Numbered from the stretch's first letter, positions 24,669-34,195 are shown. The stretch: 37,231 nt of DNA from UBA5336 sp038522375 (GCA_038522375.1 JBCBKE010000026.1:1-37231), one strand, 5' to 3'. Notes: generated by a model not told the origin, from the letters alone. Program-made: numbers and translations.

Positions 24669-26320
24669 GTATCCTGACGCCAAATCCCGCTTCCGATATC
24701 GCCCCAGTTGCGCCAGGGACTGACGGCGCGCCGTGGACGCCTGCGGACGATGCGAGCCATAAGCGGGCACAGGCGCGAGCCCCATTGCGGATCGGTGTGA
24801 TTGCCGGGCGTGAAACCCTCGGCGCGTCCTGGGCGCGACGCCTGATTGGCGGGATCTTCAAGTCTGACGAGCTCGACCTCGCGGTGGTGATTGCGCCCGA
24901 TGCGCAGCAGCGGCCCGCCTCGGATGGACTGTTCGGTCTTTGGTCGACGCTCGAAAACCGTTTGGTCGGCGCGCGCTTTCAAGATCCGGACACTGATTTC
25001 GAGGCTGCGCTGGGTTCGATTTCGGTTATGCGCCTCGAACAATTCGACACGATTGCGGATGCGGGCCTCGATGTCATCATCGACCTCACAGCCGGCCAGA
25101 CGCTGGCTGGTCTTGTGGGGTGTGCGCGGTATGGGGTCTGGTTTGTGGATGCAGTCGCCGAGGACGGCGACGCCTTTGGCCTGGCGTCAATCCTGTCGGG
25201 GGACCCGGCTACCGATATCACGCTCTTCTCCCGACAGGTCGGCGAGGACACGGTTCTGCCCCTTGCCCGCGCAGCGCTCAATCCGAAGTTCATCGCGGCC
25301 CGCCAAGCGGCCTTTCTGCGGGAAAAGTCGGTGGCGCTTGTCCTGCGCGAACTCCGCCGGCTTCAGAACACAGGTGAGATGATCCCGGCTGATCCTGTCG
25401 TGCCGTCTGGACGAAGGCGGCCCACCACGGGCGACCTGGCGCACTATCTCACCGGCTTGTCGGGCGAGGTTGCCAGCCGCGCGGCTGCTAAGGTCCGCAC
25501 CCGGTTGGGCCAGCGACCGGGCATGTTCTGCCTGAGAACAACCGATGCCGGCCTGCTGGACTTCAGTCCGGCCGCTGCGAAGGAGCATGTCCCGATCGGC
25601 AATACCTATGCCGCCGATCCATTCCTGTGGGACAGGGATGGCGAGCAGTACTGCTTCTTCGAGACCAAGAGCTACGACACCGGTCTCGGCCATATCGATG
25701 TGGCGCGCTTCGAGGCGGGCGAACTGGTGGACGTTCAGACCGCACTCAAGACCGGGTACCACCTGTCATTCCCCTTCCTGTTCCAGCAGGGCGAGGAGCT
25801 GTTCATGATCCCGGAGAGCTGTGCAGCGCGCCGGATCGATCTGTGGCGGTGCGCCGAATTTCCCAATCGCTGGGAGCATCACAGGACGCTCATCGATGAT
25901 GTTGTCGCCGCCGATACATCCATCGCGGAGATCGACGGCACCTGGTGGATGTTCACGAACATGGCGGATGACCCGTTCGGTGAGATGAATTCGGAGCTTC
26001 ATATCTTCCGGATCGATGGCCCGGACTTCAAGACGATTGAGCCCCACCCCCTGAACCCGGTGGTTTTCGACACGCGGACGGCCCGGAATGCCGGCAGGAT
26101 CCTCTTCCATGGGGGCCAGGCTTACCGGCCGTCCCAGGACAACTCCCATGGCACCTACGGCTATGGCCTCAACCTGATGCGGATCGACCGGATCGATATG
26201 ACCGACTACGCAGAAACGCGGGTTCGCCATATCACGCCGGATTTCGAGGCCGGCCTGATCGGCTGCCATCACCTCGACATGCGCGGTAGCCGTATCGTTT
26301 TCGATGTGCGCCGGAAATGA
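24665..26320 (+). CDS. Formyltransferase-like N-terminus fused to GINT1-type beta-propeller domain
   Basis: 551 residues, two parts. Residues about 40-235 look like a degenerate formyltransferase/Rossmann fold (LRIGVIAGRETLGASWARRLI, VIIDLTAGQTLAGLVGCARYGVWF, ITLFSRQVGEDTVLPL). I cannot see the N-x-H-x-S-D active-site set of active formyltransferases. Residues about 310-551 are a WD-like five-bladed propeller of the type found in glucosamine inositolphosphorylceramide transferase 1 N-terminal relatives: YAADPFLW (315-322), CFFETKSYDTGLGHI, GYHLSFPFLFQ, MIPESCAARRIDLW, ADTSIAEIDGTWWMF, FHGGQAYRPSQDNSHGTYGYGL. The family is common in bacterial polysaccharide loci and probably modifies or binds sugars. 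It overlaps the acyltransferase gene by four bases. Confidence 0.82.
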   Translation: MSILTPNPASDIAPVAPGTDGAPWTPADDASHKRAQARAPLRIGVIAGRETLGASWARRLIGGIFKSDELDLAVVIAPDAQQRPASDGLFGLWSTLENRLVGARFQDPDTDFEAALGSISVMRLEQFDTIADAGLDVIIDLTAGQTLAGLVGCARYGVWFVDAVAEDGDAFGLASILSGDPATDITLFSRQVGEDTVLPLARAALNPKFIAARQAAFLREKSVALVLRELRRLQNTGEMIPADPVVPSGRRRPTTGDLAHYLTGLSGEVASRAAAKVRTRLGQRPGMFCLRTTDAGLLDFSPAAAKEHVPIGNTYAADPFLWDRDGEQYCFFETKSYDTGLGHIDVARFEAGELVDVQTALKTGYHLSFPFLFQQGEELFMIPESCAARRIDLWRCAEFPNRWEHHRTLIDDVVAADTSIAEIDGTWWMFTNMADDPFGEMNSELHIFRIDGPDFKTIEPHPLNPVVFDTRTARNAGRILFHGGQAYRPSQDNSHGTYGYGLNLMRIDRIDMTDYAETRVRHITPDFEAGLIGCHHLDMRGSRIVFDVRRK

Positions 26321-26429
26321 TGGGGGGTCGCACCTCTCCTGCGGTCCCGGCGCACGGCGAAGCCGGTCGCATGGCGCCGTGCTTGCAGGCCAGTTGGTTG
26401 CAGGCACATTCAAAGGGAGGGCAATCGCT

Positions 26430-27713
26430 GTGGCCGCAATAGACCGGATCGTTGTGATCAACGATTATGCGACGCCCAAGGGAGGCGCCAGCTTCCTTGC
26501 GGCCCAATCGGTCAGGGGCTACCGGGCGCTCGGTTATGCGGTCTCCTACCTGACGGGCCAGTCTCCCGATCCAGAACTGGCCGAACTCGGGGTCGAGACG
26601 CAGGGCGTGGGATCGGAGGGCTTGTTGCAGGTCTCCGCCCTGAAAGGGTTCAGGCAAGGACTCCATAATCGCGACGCAGAACGGATGATCCGCGACTGGA
26701 TCAAAACGAACGATACGCCGGGTACGGTGTATCATCTGCACAATTGGGGACAGATCCTGTCCCCGGCAGTCTACAAGGCCTTGCGGCCCGTTGAAGCGCG
26801 CATGATCGCCACGTGCCACGATTTCTTCGGCGTCTGTCCGAATGGCGGGTTCCTGAACTTCCCGAAGACCGAGCCGTGCACACTGCGCCCACTCTCGGCC
26901 GGCTGCCTCGTCAGCCAGTGCGACCGCCGCAGTTCAGTGCACAAGTATTGGCGCGTTGCGCGGCAGCTCCACATGCGCCGGCTGGCCCGCTTTGCAAGGA
27001 ACGGCGCAACGTTCAGTTTTATCCATGAGCGCATGAAGGACCGTTATCTGGAGACGGGGTTTCCGGCCCGTGACCTGGTCACGATCCCCAACCCGGTCGA
27101 TCCCTGGTCCAGCAAGCGGATCGAAGCGGAAAAAGGTGCAGGCTTCCTGTTCGTCGGCCGACTGTCGAAGGACAAGGGCGCCGATGTGGCGCTTGAGGCC
27201 ACCAAGCGCGCAGGCGTAGGCATCATCATGGTCGGCACGGGCCCAGACGCCGAGATGCTGGCCAGGGACTACCCCCATGCCACCTTTGTCGGGTGGCAGG
27301 CCCGCGAACAGATCATCGATTTCGCGCGCCAGGCCCGCGCCCTGATCATGTCGAGCCGGGTCGTCGAACCCTTTGGACTGGTTGTGCTGGAAGCGGCCAT
27401 GAGCGGGCTCCCGGTGGTCAGCGCAGAGCGGGCCTTCCTGACCGCCGACGTTGTCCGCCTCGGCTTCGGCGCCGGTTTCCGATTGCATGACATGGACGAT
27501 TTCGAGGCGACCCTGCGCCGGCTTGAAACAGGGGATGCAGAAGTTGAAGCGATGAGCCGGGCAGGCTTCGAAAGCGCGTCACAGCTTTGCCATTCGATGG
27601 ATAGCTGGATCGCTGCGCATATCGGTGTGTTCAGTCGCAAGCTGGGCGCACTTGCCGCTGCTCGGCACCGCGCAAAAGCATCGATCGACGTCGCAGATCC
27701 GTCGATACTGTGA
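26430..27713 (+). CDS. Glycosyltransferase family 4
   Basis: 427 residues from a GTG at 26430, preceded by GGGAGG nine bases upstream. A longer open frame to 26304 has no site. N-terminal VINDYATPKGGAS (9-20) is the usual glycine-rich loop. Five cysteines are spaced in HDFFGVCPNGGF to SQC (C129, C136, C150, C159, C164), a cluster seen in a sugar-transferring GT4 subgroup and possibly a zinc site. The C-terminal domain has FVGRLSKDKGADVALEA (241-257) and EPFGLVVLE (313-321), the E-x7-E motif. Donor and acceptor sugars are unknown. There are 109 bp between this gene and the previous one. Confidence 0.92.
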   Translation: MAAIDRIVVINDYATPKGGASFLAAQSVRGYRALGYAVSYLTGQSPDPELAELGVETQGVGSEGLLQVSALKGFRQGLHNRDAERMIRDWIKTNDTPGTVYHLHNWGQILSPAVYKALRPVEARMIATCHDFFGVCPNGGFLNFPKTEPCTLRPLSAGCLVSQCDRRSSVHKYWRVARQLHMRRLARFARNGATFSFIHERMKDRYLETGFPARDLVTIPNPVDPWSSKRIEAEKGAGFLFVGRLSKDKGADVALEATKRAGVGIIMVGTGPDAEMLARDYPHATFVGWQAREQIIDFARQARALIMSSRVVEPFGLVVLEAAMSGLPVVSAERAFLTADVVRLGFGAGFRLHDMDDFEATLRRLETGDAEVEAMSRAGFESASQLCHSMDSWIAAHIGVFSRKLGALAAARHRAKASIDVADPSIL

Positions 27714-27826
27714 CTGCCAAGTTTAAACGCCAACGAAGGTTCGCGTCTTGCTTGTTTGTATTTGAGTGAATTGTGCGTCCGCAATAAAACTTGCGAAACG
27801 GTTGGTGGGTCTTGGGAATTGGTGCG

Positions 27827-28741
27827 ATGAATAATCAGTTTGCCAAGTCACTTCGCATCGTGGTTGCGGTTGCGACCACGGGCAGGCCTCAGATCCTGCT
27901 CCGCACAATCGAGGAAGTGACCCGACAGTCCCGGCGCGCTGACCGGATTGTTGTCTGTCCGGCCAGGGAAGAAGACTGCGCCGGCCTGGCTGACCGGTTC
28001 GCCCAGGTCGAGATCGTCCACGGTGGACGGGGCTTACCGCGCCAGCGCAACGCAATCCTGAACGTCATCGGCGATTGTGATGTCGTGGTGTTCTTTGATG
28101 ATGATTTCATCCCCGCCTACGATTTCCTTGAAGAGCTTGAAACGCTGATGACCGCCGAACCCGATGTCCTGGTTGCCACGGGCCATGTCCTTGCCGACGG
28201 TATTCACTCCGAGGGCATTACGTTTGAAGACGGGCTCGCTATCCTGACCGCCGACGCCGCCAACCCGACCCGCGATCCCGCGCGGCTTGAACCCCGTTGC
28301 ACGGGGTATGGTTGCAACATGGCAATCAGGCTTGAGCCGGTTTTTCGAAACGGGATGCGATTTGATGAACGGCTGCCCCTCTATGGCTGGCTCGAAGATC
28401 TCGATTTCTGCGCTGGCCTGCACGCGCGAGAGCCAGGCAGCCGGGTCGTCTGGAGCTCACAGTTGCGAGGGGTTCACCTGGGAAACAAGTCGGGCCGGCA
28501 ATCGGGATTGCGCCTTGGCTACTCCCAGGTCGTCAACCCGCTTTACATCGCCCGAAAAGGCGCGGCGCCGAGTGGATACGTGCTCAAGCATATTCCCCGG
28601 AACATTGCGGCGAACCTGGTAAAGTCCTTTGCACCTGAGCCCCATATCGACCGGCTCGGCCGGCTGAAGGGTAACATTTTGGGACTCATCGATGTCTTGC
28701 GCCGGCGTGACGACCCCGCCAAGATCGAAAGTATGGGATAA
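27827..28741 (+). CDS. Glycosyltransferase family 2
   Basis: 304 residues, start ATG at 27827 (a TTG at 27791 is less likely). The protein has the GT-A fold: RIVVAVATTGRPQILLRTIEEV (10-31) at the N-terminus, GLPRQRNAIL (69-78), the metal-binding DDD (91-93) within VVVFFDDDFIPAYDF, and LEDLDF (189-194), the ED-type acceptor/catalytic-base motif. The relationship is to inverting sugar transferases of capsule and EPS loci. The upstream 113 bp are AT-richer than the genes and may hold an internal promoter. The downstream gene begins inside its last 50 bases if its ATG start is right. Confidence 0.93.
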   Translation: MNNQFAKSLRIVVAVATTGRPQILLRTIEEVTRQSRRADRIVVCPAREEDCAGLADRFAQVEIVHGGRGLPRQRNAILNVIGDCDVVVFFDDDFIPAYDFLEELETLMTAEPDVLVATGHVLADGIHSEGITFEDGLAILTADAANPTRDPARLEPRCTGYGCNMAIRLEPVFRNGMRFDERLPLYGWLEDLDFCAGLHAREPGSRVVWSSQLRGVHLGNKSGRQSGLRLGYSQVVNPLYIARKGAAPSGYVLKHIPRNIAANLVKSFAPEPHIDRLGRLKGNILGLIDVLRRRDDPAKIESMG

Positions 28742-29495
28742 GGTGCTGATTGGTCGGGCCTCCAACGCCGTCATCCCCACGGAACGGCACAGGGCTTTGG
28801 CGAACGGCCTGAAAAGCCAGCTGTTCATGTGCGGTCTGGGCGGGGCCTATCAGAACCTGTGGTGGCGGCAGCGGTCCCGGAACCGGTCGCCGTGGACCGA
28901 TTGGAACCGCGAGAAGAGGGCCGTGTTCGTCCACGTTCCCAAGAATGCGGGCACCAGTGTTTATGCCAGCCTCGATATCAAGGCGCCGCGGGAAACCCAT
29001 TGCACCGCTTACGGGTACAAGACGTCCGATCCCGGGGCCTGGCAGGATGCCTTCACCTTCGGGTTTGTCCGCAACCCCTGGGACCGATTTGTCTCCGCTT
29101 TCCATTATCTCAAGCACCAGCCGCTGTCCCGGGACGACGCGCAATGGTGCCAACAGGTTCTGTCGCCGTTTGACGATTTCTCACAATTTGCAATCGCGAT
29201 GCGCGACCGTTCCTTTCGATCTTCAGTTCTGATGTGGCGGCATTTTTCACCGCAATGCTATTATTTTTCCGACCTGCGCGGACACTTGATTGTCGATTAT
29301 CTGGCGCGATTTGAGCGTATCTCCGAAGAGTTCGAATTCCTTGGCAAAAAACTGAATGTCGACGTTTCGGAGAAAAGAGAGAACGCCGTCGAGCGCGCGC
29401 CCTATCAGGGTTATTACGACGATACCCTGAGGGATATTGTTGGGCGGGTTTACGCGCGCGACATCCAGTTGTTCGGATACCGGTTTGATGACTGA
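28692..29495 (+). CDS. Sulfotransferase family 2 protein
   Basis: 267 residues from the ATG at 28692, inside the preceding gene; a GTG at 28743, just past that gene's stop, is a plausible alternative giving 250 residues. The PAPS-binding loop is HVPKNAGTSVY (81-91), the K-N/T-A-G-T-S pattern of this family. The 3'-phosphate block is FGFVRNPWDRFVSAFHYL (123-140), complete with R127, R132 and S135. It is expected to transfer sulfate to a sugar hydroxyl. Sequence differs from the sulfotransferase at 15389, so two different sites or sugars are probably sulfated. Confidence 0.9.
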   Translation: MSCAGVTTPPRSKVWDKVLIGRASNAVIPTERHRALANGLKSQLFMCGLGGAYQNLWWRQRSRNRSPWTDWNREKRAVFVHVPKNAGTSVYASLDIKAPRETHCTAYGYKTSDPGAWQDAFTFGFVRNPWDRFVSAFHYLKHQPLSRDDAQWCQQVLSPFDDFSQFAIAMRDRSFRSSVLMWRHFSPQCYYFSDLRGHLIVDYLARFERISEEFEFLGKKLNVDVSEKRENAVERAPYQGYYDDTLRDIVGRVYARDIQLFGYRFDD

Positions 29496-29537
29496 TCCGA
29501 AGCATAGTCCGCGTCGGCGAGGAGGGGGAACGCGATC

Positions 29538-31289
29538 GTGACCGAACACGCCCGAAATCTGATACGGCGCATGGCCTTTGGTGGAGCGCTTTCGCTGACT
29601 TTTGCCCTTTCGAGCTGTCAGCCGAAACCGATTGAGCCTGTCGGCATCGAACTGCCCATAGGGGATGAGCGCGTCATGATCCTTGGCGCGGCGACCCATT
29701 TCGCGCAGGGCTGGCCGCGATCCTATCTCAAGCATATCCATACGCTGGAAGTCCCCCATGTCCGGGATTCGATCTATTGGGAACTGGTGGAGCAGAATGG
29801 CGGCGAGTATGTCTTCGACCATTGGCGGACAACCTATCCCGACAATCTTGCTGAAATAGGCGTCGATTTCTCGATCACGATTACGGGCAACCATGCGCTC
29901 TATGATGATGGGGTGACGGTCTACAAGCCCGAGGATGTCGAGGCCCTCTCAGCTTTTCTGTCAGAAACGGCAGACCGGTTTCCGGGCCTGACGGCAATTG
30001 AAATCGGAAACGAAATCAATTCCGAGAATTTCCTGAAAGGCCCGATGCTGGAGGCCGATTATCCCGAACGCGTCGCACTTTATTCGCAACAACTCAGCGG
30101 CGTTTCCGAGACTATCAAAGCGACACGCCCGGACATGACGATCATCGGAGGCGCAGCCCATTCGGTGCCTGTCGACTTTCTGGACATGATGTTCGACCAC
30201 GACGCGGCCGGTGCCATGGATGCGCTTGCCATCCATCCCTACAAGACCGAACCCGAACACCTGGACGATGAACTGGCTGTTCTCCGCCGCCAACTCGGTG
30301 AGCAAACCCCTCCAATTCACGTCACCGAGTTCGGCGTTTCCAACCCCATCGGCGCGGCCGACTACCTGATGAAGGTTGTGGCCGTCATGGCGACGCAAGG
30401 GGTGGAGGTGGCGTACTGGTATGCCATGGTGCGCCAGACGAATTCGGACTCGGTTCCCCTCATCGAGAAGAATGGCGAACTGACCGATGCGGGACGCGCC
30501 TTCCGCTTTGCCCAGCGCCACTTGTTGTCGCATCCAATCCGGAACATCAGCCCCGACACCCACACCTACGTGTTTTCACTGGGCGACAGGATGATGCTGC
30601 TCTGGGGAGAACCGCGGACGCTTGAGACGAGCGGGCCGATGCGGGCCTTTGATGCAACCGGGACGGCGCTGGAAACGGTGCCCGAGACGCTCGACCCGGA
30701 CCAGGTCGTTATCCTCGTCTCAAACGATCCCCTTCGCCTCGACGCCAACGTTGTGCTGGGGCCATCGCCAATCATCGTTGACACGTTCCACGACTACCAT
30801 TTCGAGCCAGCGACCCCGGACAAGCCGAGTTTCGAGCGGTTCTTCATCCGCAATGGCGAGCGGATCGATGCCCAGGTCTTTGGAGGCGGTGACCGCAAGA
30901 ATTCGCGCTGGAACCCGCACTTTGGTCACCGCAACCTTCGCCCCATCCAGATTGCACCGACCGGCCTGGTACCGGTGGCGTTCCGAACCGATGACGGCTT
31001 GCGGAAGGTCGATATCGTTCACCGTTACACCGCGCAGGAGCCAGAAACCGTTCGCCTCCGGGCCCGGTGGACGCCGCGCGAAGAGTCAGTCGACGGATTG
31101 GCATACGAAATCACCCTCAACGGTCGGAAGATCCGTGATGCGACGTTTACCGACCCGGTCGATGTGACAACGGCTGCGCTGGCGCTCTCTCCCGGGGACG
31201 AAATCGATATTCGTCTCGGAGTCCACGGCGATCCCAGGAATGATGTCACCTCATACCGCTACCAGATCCTGAAGGTCGAAGACAAGTAA
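29538..31289 (+). CDS. Lipoprotein glycosidase of clan GH-A type
   Basis: 583 residues from a GTG with GGAGGGGG about nine bases upstream. The lipobox LSSC (24-27) puts the mature protein on the cell envelope. A (beta/alpha)8 barrel, about 40-350, has the clan GH-A signatures: acid/base candidate N158-E159 (AIEIGNEINS), H233 in ALAIHPY, and nucleophile candidate E264 in HVTEFGVSNP. A C-terminal beta-rich part (about 440-583) looks like a carbohydrate-binding module. Similar GH39/GH5-like enzymes inside EPS loci, such as PslG, trim or free polymer in the periplasm; the substrate here is unknown. It follows the sulfotransferase by 42 bp, so the two are probably co-transcribed. Confidence 0.86.
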   Translation: MTEHARNLIRRMAFGGALSLTFALSSCQPKPIEPVGIELPIGDERVMILGAATHFAQGWPRSYLKHIHTLEVPHVRDSIYWELVEQNGGEYVFDHWRTTYPDNLAEIGVDFSITITGNHALYDDGVTVYKPEDVEALSAFLSETADRFPGLTAIEIGNEINSENFLKGPMLEADYPERVALYSQQLSGVSETIKATRPDMTIIGGAAHSVPVDFLDMMFDHDAAGAMDALAIHPYKTEPEHLDDELAVLRRQLGEQTPPIHVTEFGVSNPIGAADYLMKVVAVMATQGVEVAYWYAMVRQTNSDSVPLIEKNGELTDAGRAFRFAQRHLLSHPIRNISPDTHTYVFSLGDRMMLLWGEPRTLETSGPMRAFDATGTALETVPETLDPDQVVILVSNDPLRLDANVVLGPSPIIVDTFHDYHFEPATPDKPSFERFFIRNGERIDAQVFGGGDRKNSRWNPHFGHRNLRPIQIAPTGLVPVAFRTDDGLRKVDIVHRYTAQEPETVRLRARWTPREESVDGLAYEITLNGRKIRDATFTDPVDVTTAALALSPGDEIDIRLGVHGDPRNDVTSYRYQILKVEDK

Positions 31290-31421
31290 CTCCCTGTCCG
31301 CTTTCACTCGCCAGTGGCGGGATGACAGGCAAGCACCGCCCTAACGGGGGAGTATTCGGTTGCCCCCGGCGCACAGTTTCATAAGCGTTGGAAACGATGA
31401 CGTGTATTGGGGGTCACAGAC

Positions 31422-32600
31422 ATGGCGGCTTACAAGGCTTCAGCTGGGCATAACCACTACCTGGATTGGGTTCGCGGCTATGCTATGCTCCTGGGTGTCC
31501 CTTTTCACGTCGGCCTGATCTACGCGGTCGGTAACGAATGGTTCGTCACCTCGGAAGACAAAAGCCTGTTGATCTCGTGGCTCACGGGGCTGTTCACGAG
31601 CTTCCGGATGCCGCTGTTCTTCCTGATTTCCGGGCTTTTGGGCGCAATGGTGCTGGCGCGCCGCGATCCCTGGCTTTGGCTCCGCAAACGGTTCGTCCGA
31701 CTGGGTGTGCCCTTCGTGACGGCAGCCCTGACGATCAGTCCGTTCGTGATCTGGCTGATTGCATTCATGCAGGTCGGCAACGACATGGCGCTGGTCACCG
31801 ATGCGTTCATGGCGAAAATCACCACGATTGGAAACCACTGGGTGGGGCATTTGTGGTTCCTGAAGGTCCTGCTGATCCTGTCGATCGCGACCTACGCGCT
31901 CCGCGGTCCGATCGATACGCTCCGGAATTGGATCCGGCACAGTCTCGTCGGCGACCGTCCGCCGCCCCTGTACATGGTTGGTTTACTGACGGTCGGTGTT
32001 GTTTTCTACCAGCTTGGCGTTGAAGCCACGAGTTTTCTCGCCGAAGGCCGGCTGCCGGTCTATGCGACGCTGAACAAGATCCTTTCCATTGAAGCCACGC
32101 TGCAGTTTGCGCCCTACTACTTCATCGGCGTGCTCTTGTTTGGGATGGAGGCTCCGCGGCTCCATTCCAGCAAGGTTGCGCTGGCCGTGATTGCGGCCGC
32201 GGCGGTGATCTACATGGCCACTTGGAACTATGTTGCACCGATCTACAAGTTGCTGGATTACACATCCGGCGCGGTGCTGGCGACGTTGATCTCGCTCGCA
32301 ACGCTGCGCTGGGCCGAGGAGAATATCAGGACTCTTGGTCCGTTCTCGCGAAGGCTGGCCGATGGGGCGTTCACCATCTACCTGTTTCACTACCCGATAT
32401 GCGTGCTGTTTGGATACTTCCTGGTCCAGACAGGCCTGCCGGTCCTCCTCCAGTACGGATTGAACATTGCCGTGACCGTGGCGGTTTCCATGGCCATTCA
32501 CGAGGTGATCCGTCTTTCGGCGATCACCCGGTTTCTCTACAATGGCGACGCCCTGCCCGCGCGCCGCCCCGGCACACGCCAGCAGACGCCTGCGGAATAG
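31422..32600 (+). CDS. Membrane acyltransferase, Acyltransf_3 family (second)
   Basis: 392 residues from the ATG at 31422; an in-frame TTG at 31407 adds five residues. About ten hydrophobic segments. The N-terminal NHYLDWVRGYAMLLGVPFHVGLIY has the family D-x-x-R-G-x-x-x-x-x-V-x-x-H pattern, and SFRMPLFFLISGLLGAMV matches motif two. ADGAFTIYLFHYPICVLFGYF is the late motif. It resembles OpgC-like succinyl/acetyl transferases in general layout, though the acyl group is not deducible. Together with the acyltransferase at 23631 it predicts at least two O-acyl substituents. The preceding 132 bp hold no gene. Confidence 0.93.
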   Translation: MAAYKASAGHNHYLDWVRGYAMLLGVPFHVGLIYAVGNEWFVTSEDKSLLISWLTGLFTSFRMPLFFLISGLLGAMVLARRDPWLWLRKRFVRLGVPFVTAALTISPFVIWLIAFMQVGNDMALVTDAFMAKITTIGNHWVGHLWFLKVLLILSIATYALRGPIDTLRNWIRHSLVGDRPPPLYMVGLLTVGVVFYQLGVEATSFLAEGRLPVYATLNKILSIEATLQFAPYYFIGVLLFGMEAPRLHSSKVALAVIAAAAVIYMATWNYVAPIYKLLDYTSGAVLATLISLATLRWAEENIRTLGPFSRRLADGAFTIYLFHYPICVLFGYFLVQTGLPVLLQYGLNIAVTVAVSMAIHEVIRLSAITRFLYNGDALPARRPGTRQQTPAE

Positions 32601-32618
32601 GGCGCGTCCGCCCGCCGG

Positions 32619-34028
32619 TCAGGCGGAAGCGGAAGACTGGTCCAGTTCGCGGCGCACCTGTCCCACGACCTGGTGCGTGGTCGGCAGGTAGTCGAACCGG
32701 CCCTGACGGCCAACGGTTTCAATACCGGCGGCCTCGATCGTCTCAAACGCCTTTGCAAGCCGGGCCTTGTAGCCAATCGCATAATGCGGATAGGCGAAGT
32801 CGGTGACAGCATGGCCTTCGAGTTCGAGATCGCCGTTGAATAGTCCGTTGGCGGCGGTATGGCGCCGGAAATCGTCGAAAAGCGCACCGGCATCGACCGG
32901 GTCACCCGCAGATTCCGGCACTTCGACGGAGAAGTAAGCCCGCCCCTCCACATCGCCGTAAAAATGCGAGTGCAGGGTGAGCCGCTTCCATCGGCCCTCG
33001 CCGTGGAAGTTGAACAGGATGGGCGCTGTGAACCCCCGGTCTCCGGAAAAGCTCACGAACAGGCTCGTCAGGCGACTGGATTCCAAGTCAAGCGCCGTTG
33101 ACTGTTTCAGGAGCGGCCAAAGCACGTGCAAAGGCAAGGTGTTCACCAGACGCGCACACCGGTAAACGCCCTGGGCTGTTGTGATTTCGAAACCGTCGCT
33201 TACACGCCTTATCGCCTCGGTTCCAGCACCGAGGACGAACCGCGCGCCCTTGTCCTCCAGCGCCTTGACCACGGGAGCGTAAAGCGCCTCGAAGCCGGCA
33301 CGGGGCCTTGCGAGCGCAACCCTTTTGGGGGCGGGTTTGGGGGCAGAAACCTTGGATCTCACCAATTGTGCGATCGTTCCCGCCATCGCCGCTGGCTCAA
33401 CCGCGCGCAGGACAAACTTCATCCGGTCATCGACAAAACTGCGATCAATCAGCTCTGCGGACGACCCATAGAACCGCTCCATGTAGTTCCGCAGTCCGAG
33501 ACGCTCGTACAAACGACGACCCAGGATCTTGCGGGCATAGGCATCTGCATTGCCCACCTCGCCGAACCGCAGCCGGCCCGAGAGGAAGCTCAGGCCATCC
33601 AGAACAGCCGAAAGGGGCGCGCCACCGAAGATTTCCGTCGATGCATAGGGGTATCGCCGGACCTTGCCATCTGGCGCGAGGCGCTGCTGGCCCGGCGTAA
33701 ACGGAACCATCTGCTCTCGCACCTCAGGATAGGTCTGGAAAAAGGGGTGGTTCGCATGGAACACGAAGCTGCCGATGTCGAACGTGTATCCGCCCGCCTC
33801 CACGCTGCGGTGGCTACCGCCGATCCGGTCAAAACTTTCCAGGCACAGGATTGAGCCGCCAGTGCCGGTCAGTCGGTCCATGGCAGCCAGACCCGCAATC
33901 CCCGCGCCGAGCACGATGACATCATGGACGACCTGTTCTGCAACGGGTGGGCGGGAAACCTCTACGCGTTCGTCTTGCCTCGTTGGTTGAGGCGGCGAAA
34001 GGGGATTACCAGTTAATATGGCGAACAC
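32619..34028 (-). CDS. FAD-dependent amine-oxidase/UDP-galactopyranose-mutase-like flavoprotein
   Basis: 469 residues. The dinucleotide fold HDVIVLGAGIAGLAAMDRL has GAGIAG at 41-46, and ESFDRIGGSHRS (64-75) is the E-x-x-x-x-x-G-G FAD ribose-binding signature, followed by YTFDIGSFVFHANHP, a block typical of UDP-galactopyranose mutase and protoporphyrinogen-oxidase relatives. The start GTG at 34026-34028 follows GGAGG with no spacing, and the first 34 residues look dispensable, so the start is uncertain. In this locus a sugar ring-contracting mutase or a sugar oxidase is the plausible role; activity is inference. It is convergent with the acyltransferase, with 18 bp between. Confidence 0.85.
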   Translation of the reverse strand: MFAILTGNPLSPPQPTRQDERVEVSRPPVAEQVVHDVIVLGAGIAGLAAMDRLTGTGGSILCLESFDRIGGSHRSVEAGGYTFDIGSFVFHANHPFFQTYPEVREQMVPFTPGQQRLAPDGKVRRYPYASTEIFGGAPLSAVLDGLSFLSGRLRFGEVGNADAYARKILGRRLYERLGLRNYMERFYGSSAELIDRSFVDDRMKFVLRAVEPAAMAGTIAQLVRSKVSAPKPAPKRVALARPRAGFEALYAPVVKALEDKGARFVLGAGTEAIRRVSDGFEITTAQGVYRCARLVNTLPLHVLWPLLKQSTALDLESSRLTSLFVSFSGDRGFTAPILFNFHGEGRWKRLTLHSHFYGDVEGRAYFSVEVPESAGDPVDAGALFDDFRRHTAANGLFNGDLELEGHAVTDFAYPHYAIGYKARLAKAFETIEAAGIETVGRQGRFDYLPTTHQVVGQVRRELDQSSASA

Positions 34029-34195
34029 CTCCGCAGCGCCGGCTATTAATTAAGAGATAACGAGGGGACCGAATTGCGACTTTAACGTCGCCATAAAACT
34101 GCACAGACCGAGCCTGATCAATCAAGTCGGCACCCCATTGGAGCGAGCCTTCATTTCGGTCACCCCAGTCCGGGAGTAAGCCGTTGTACGGATGG

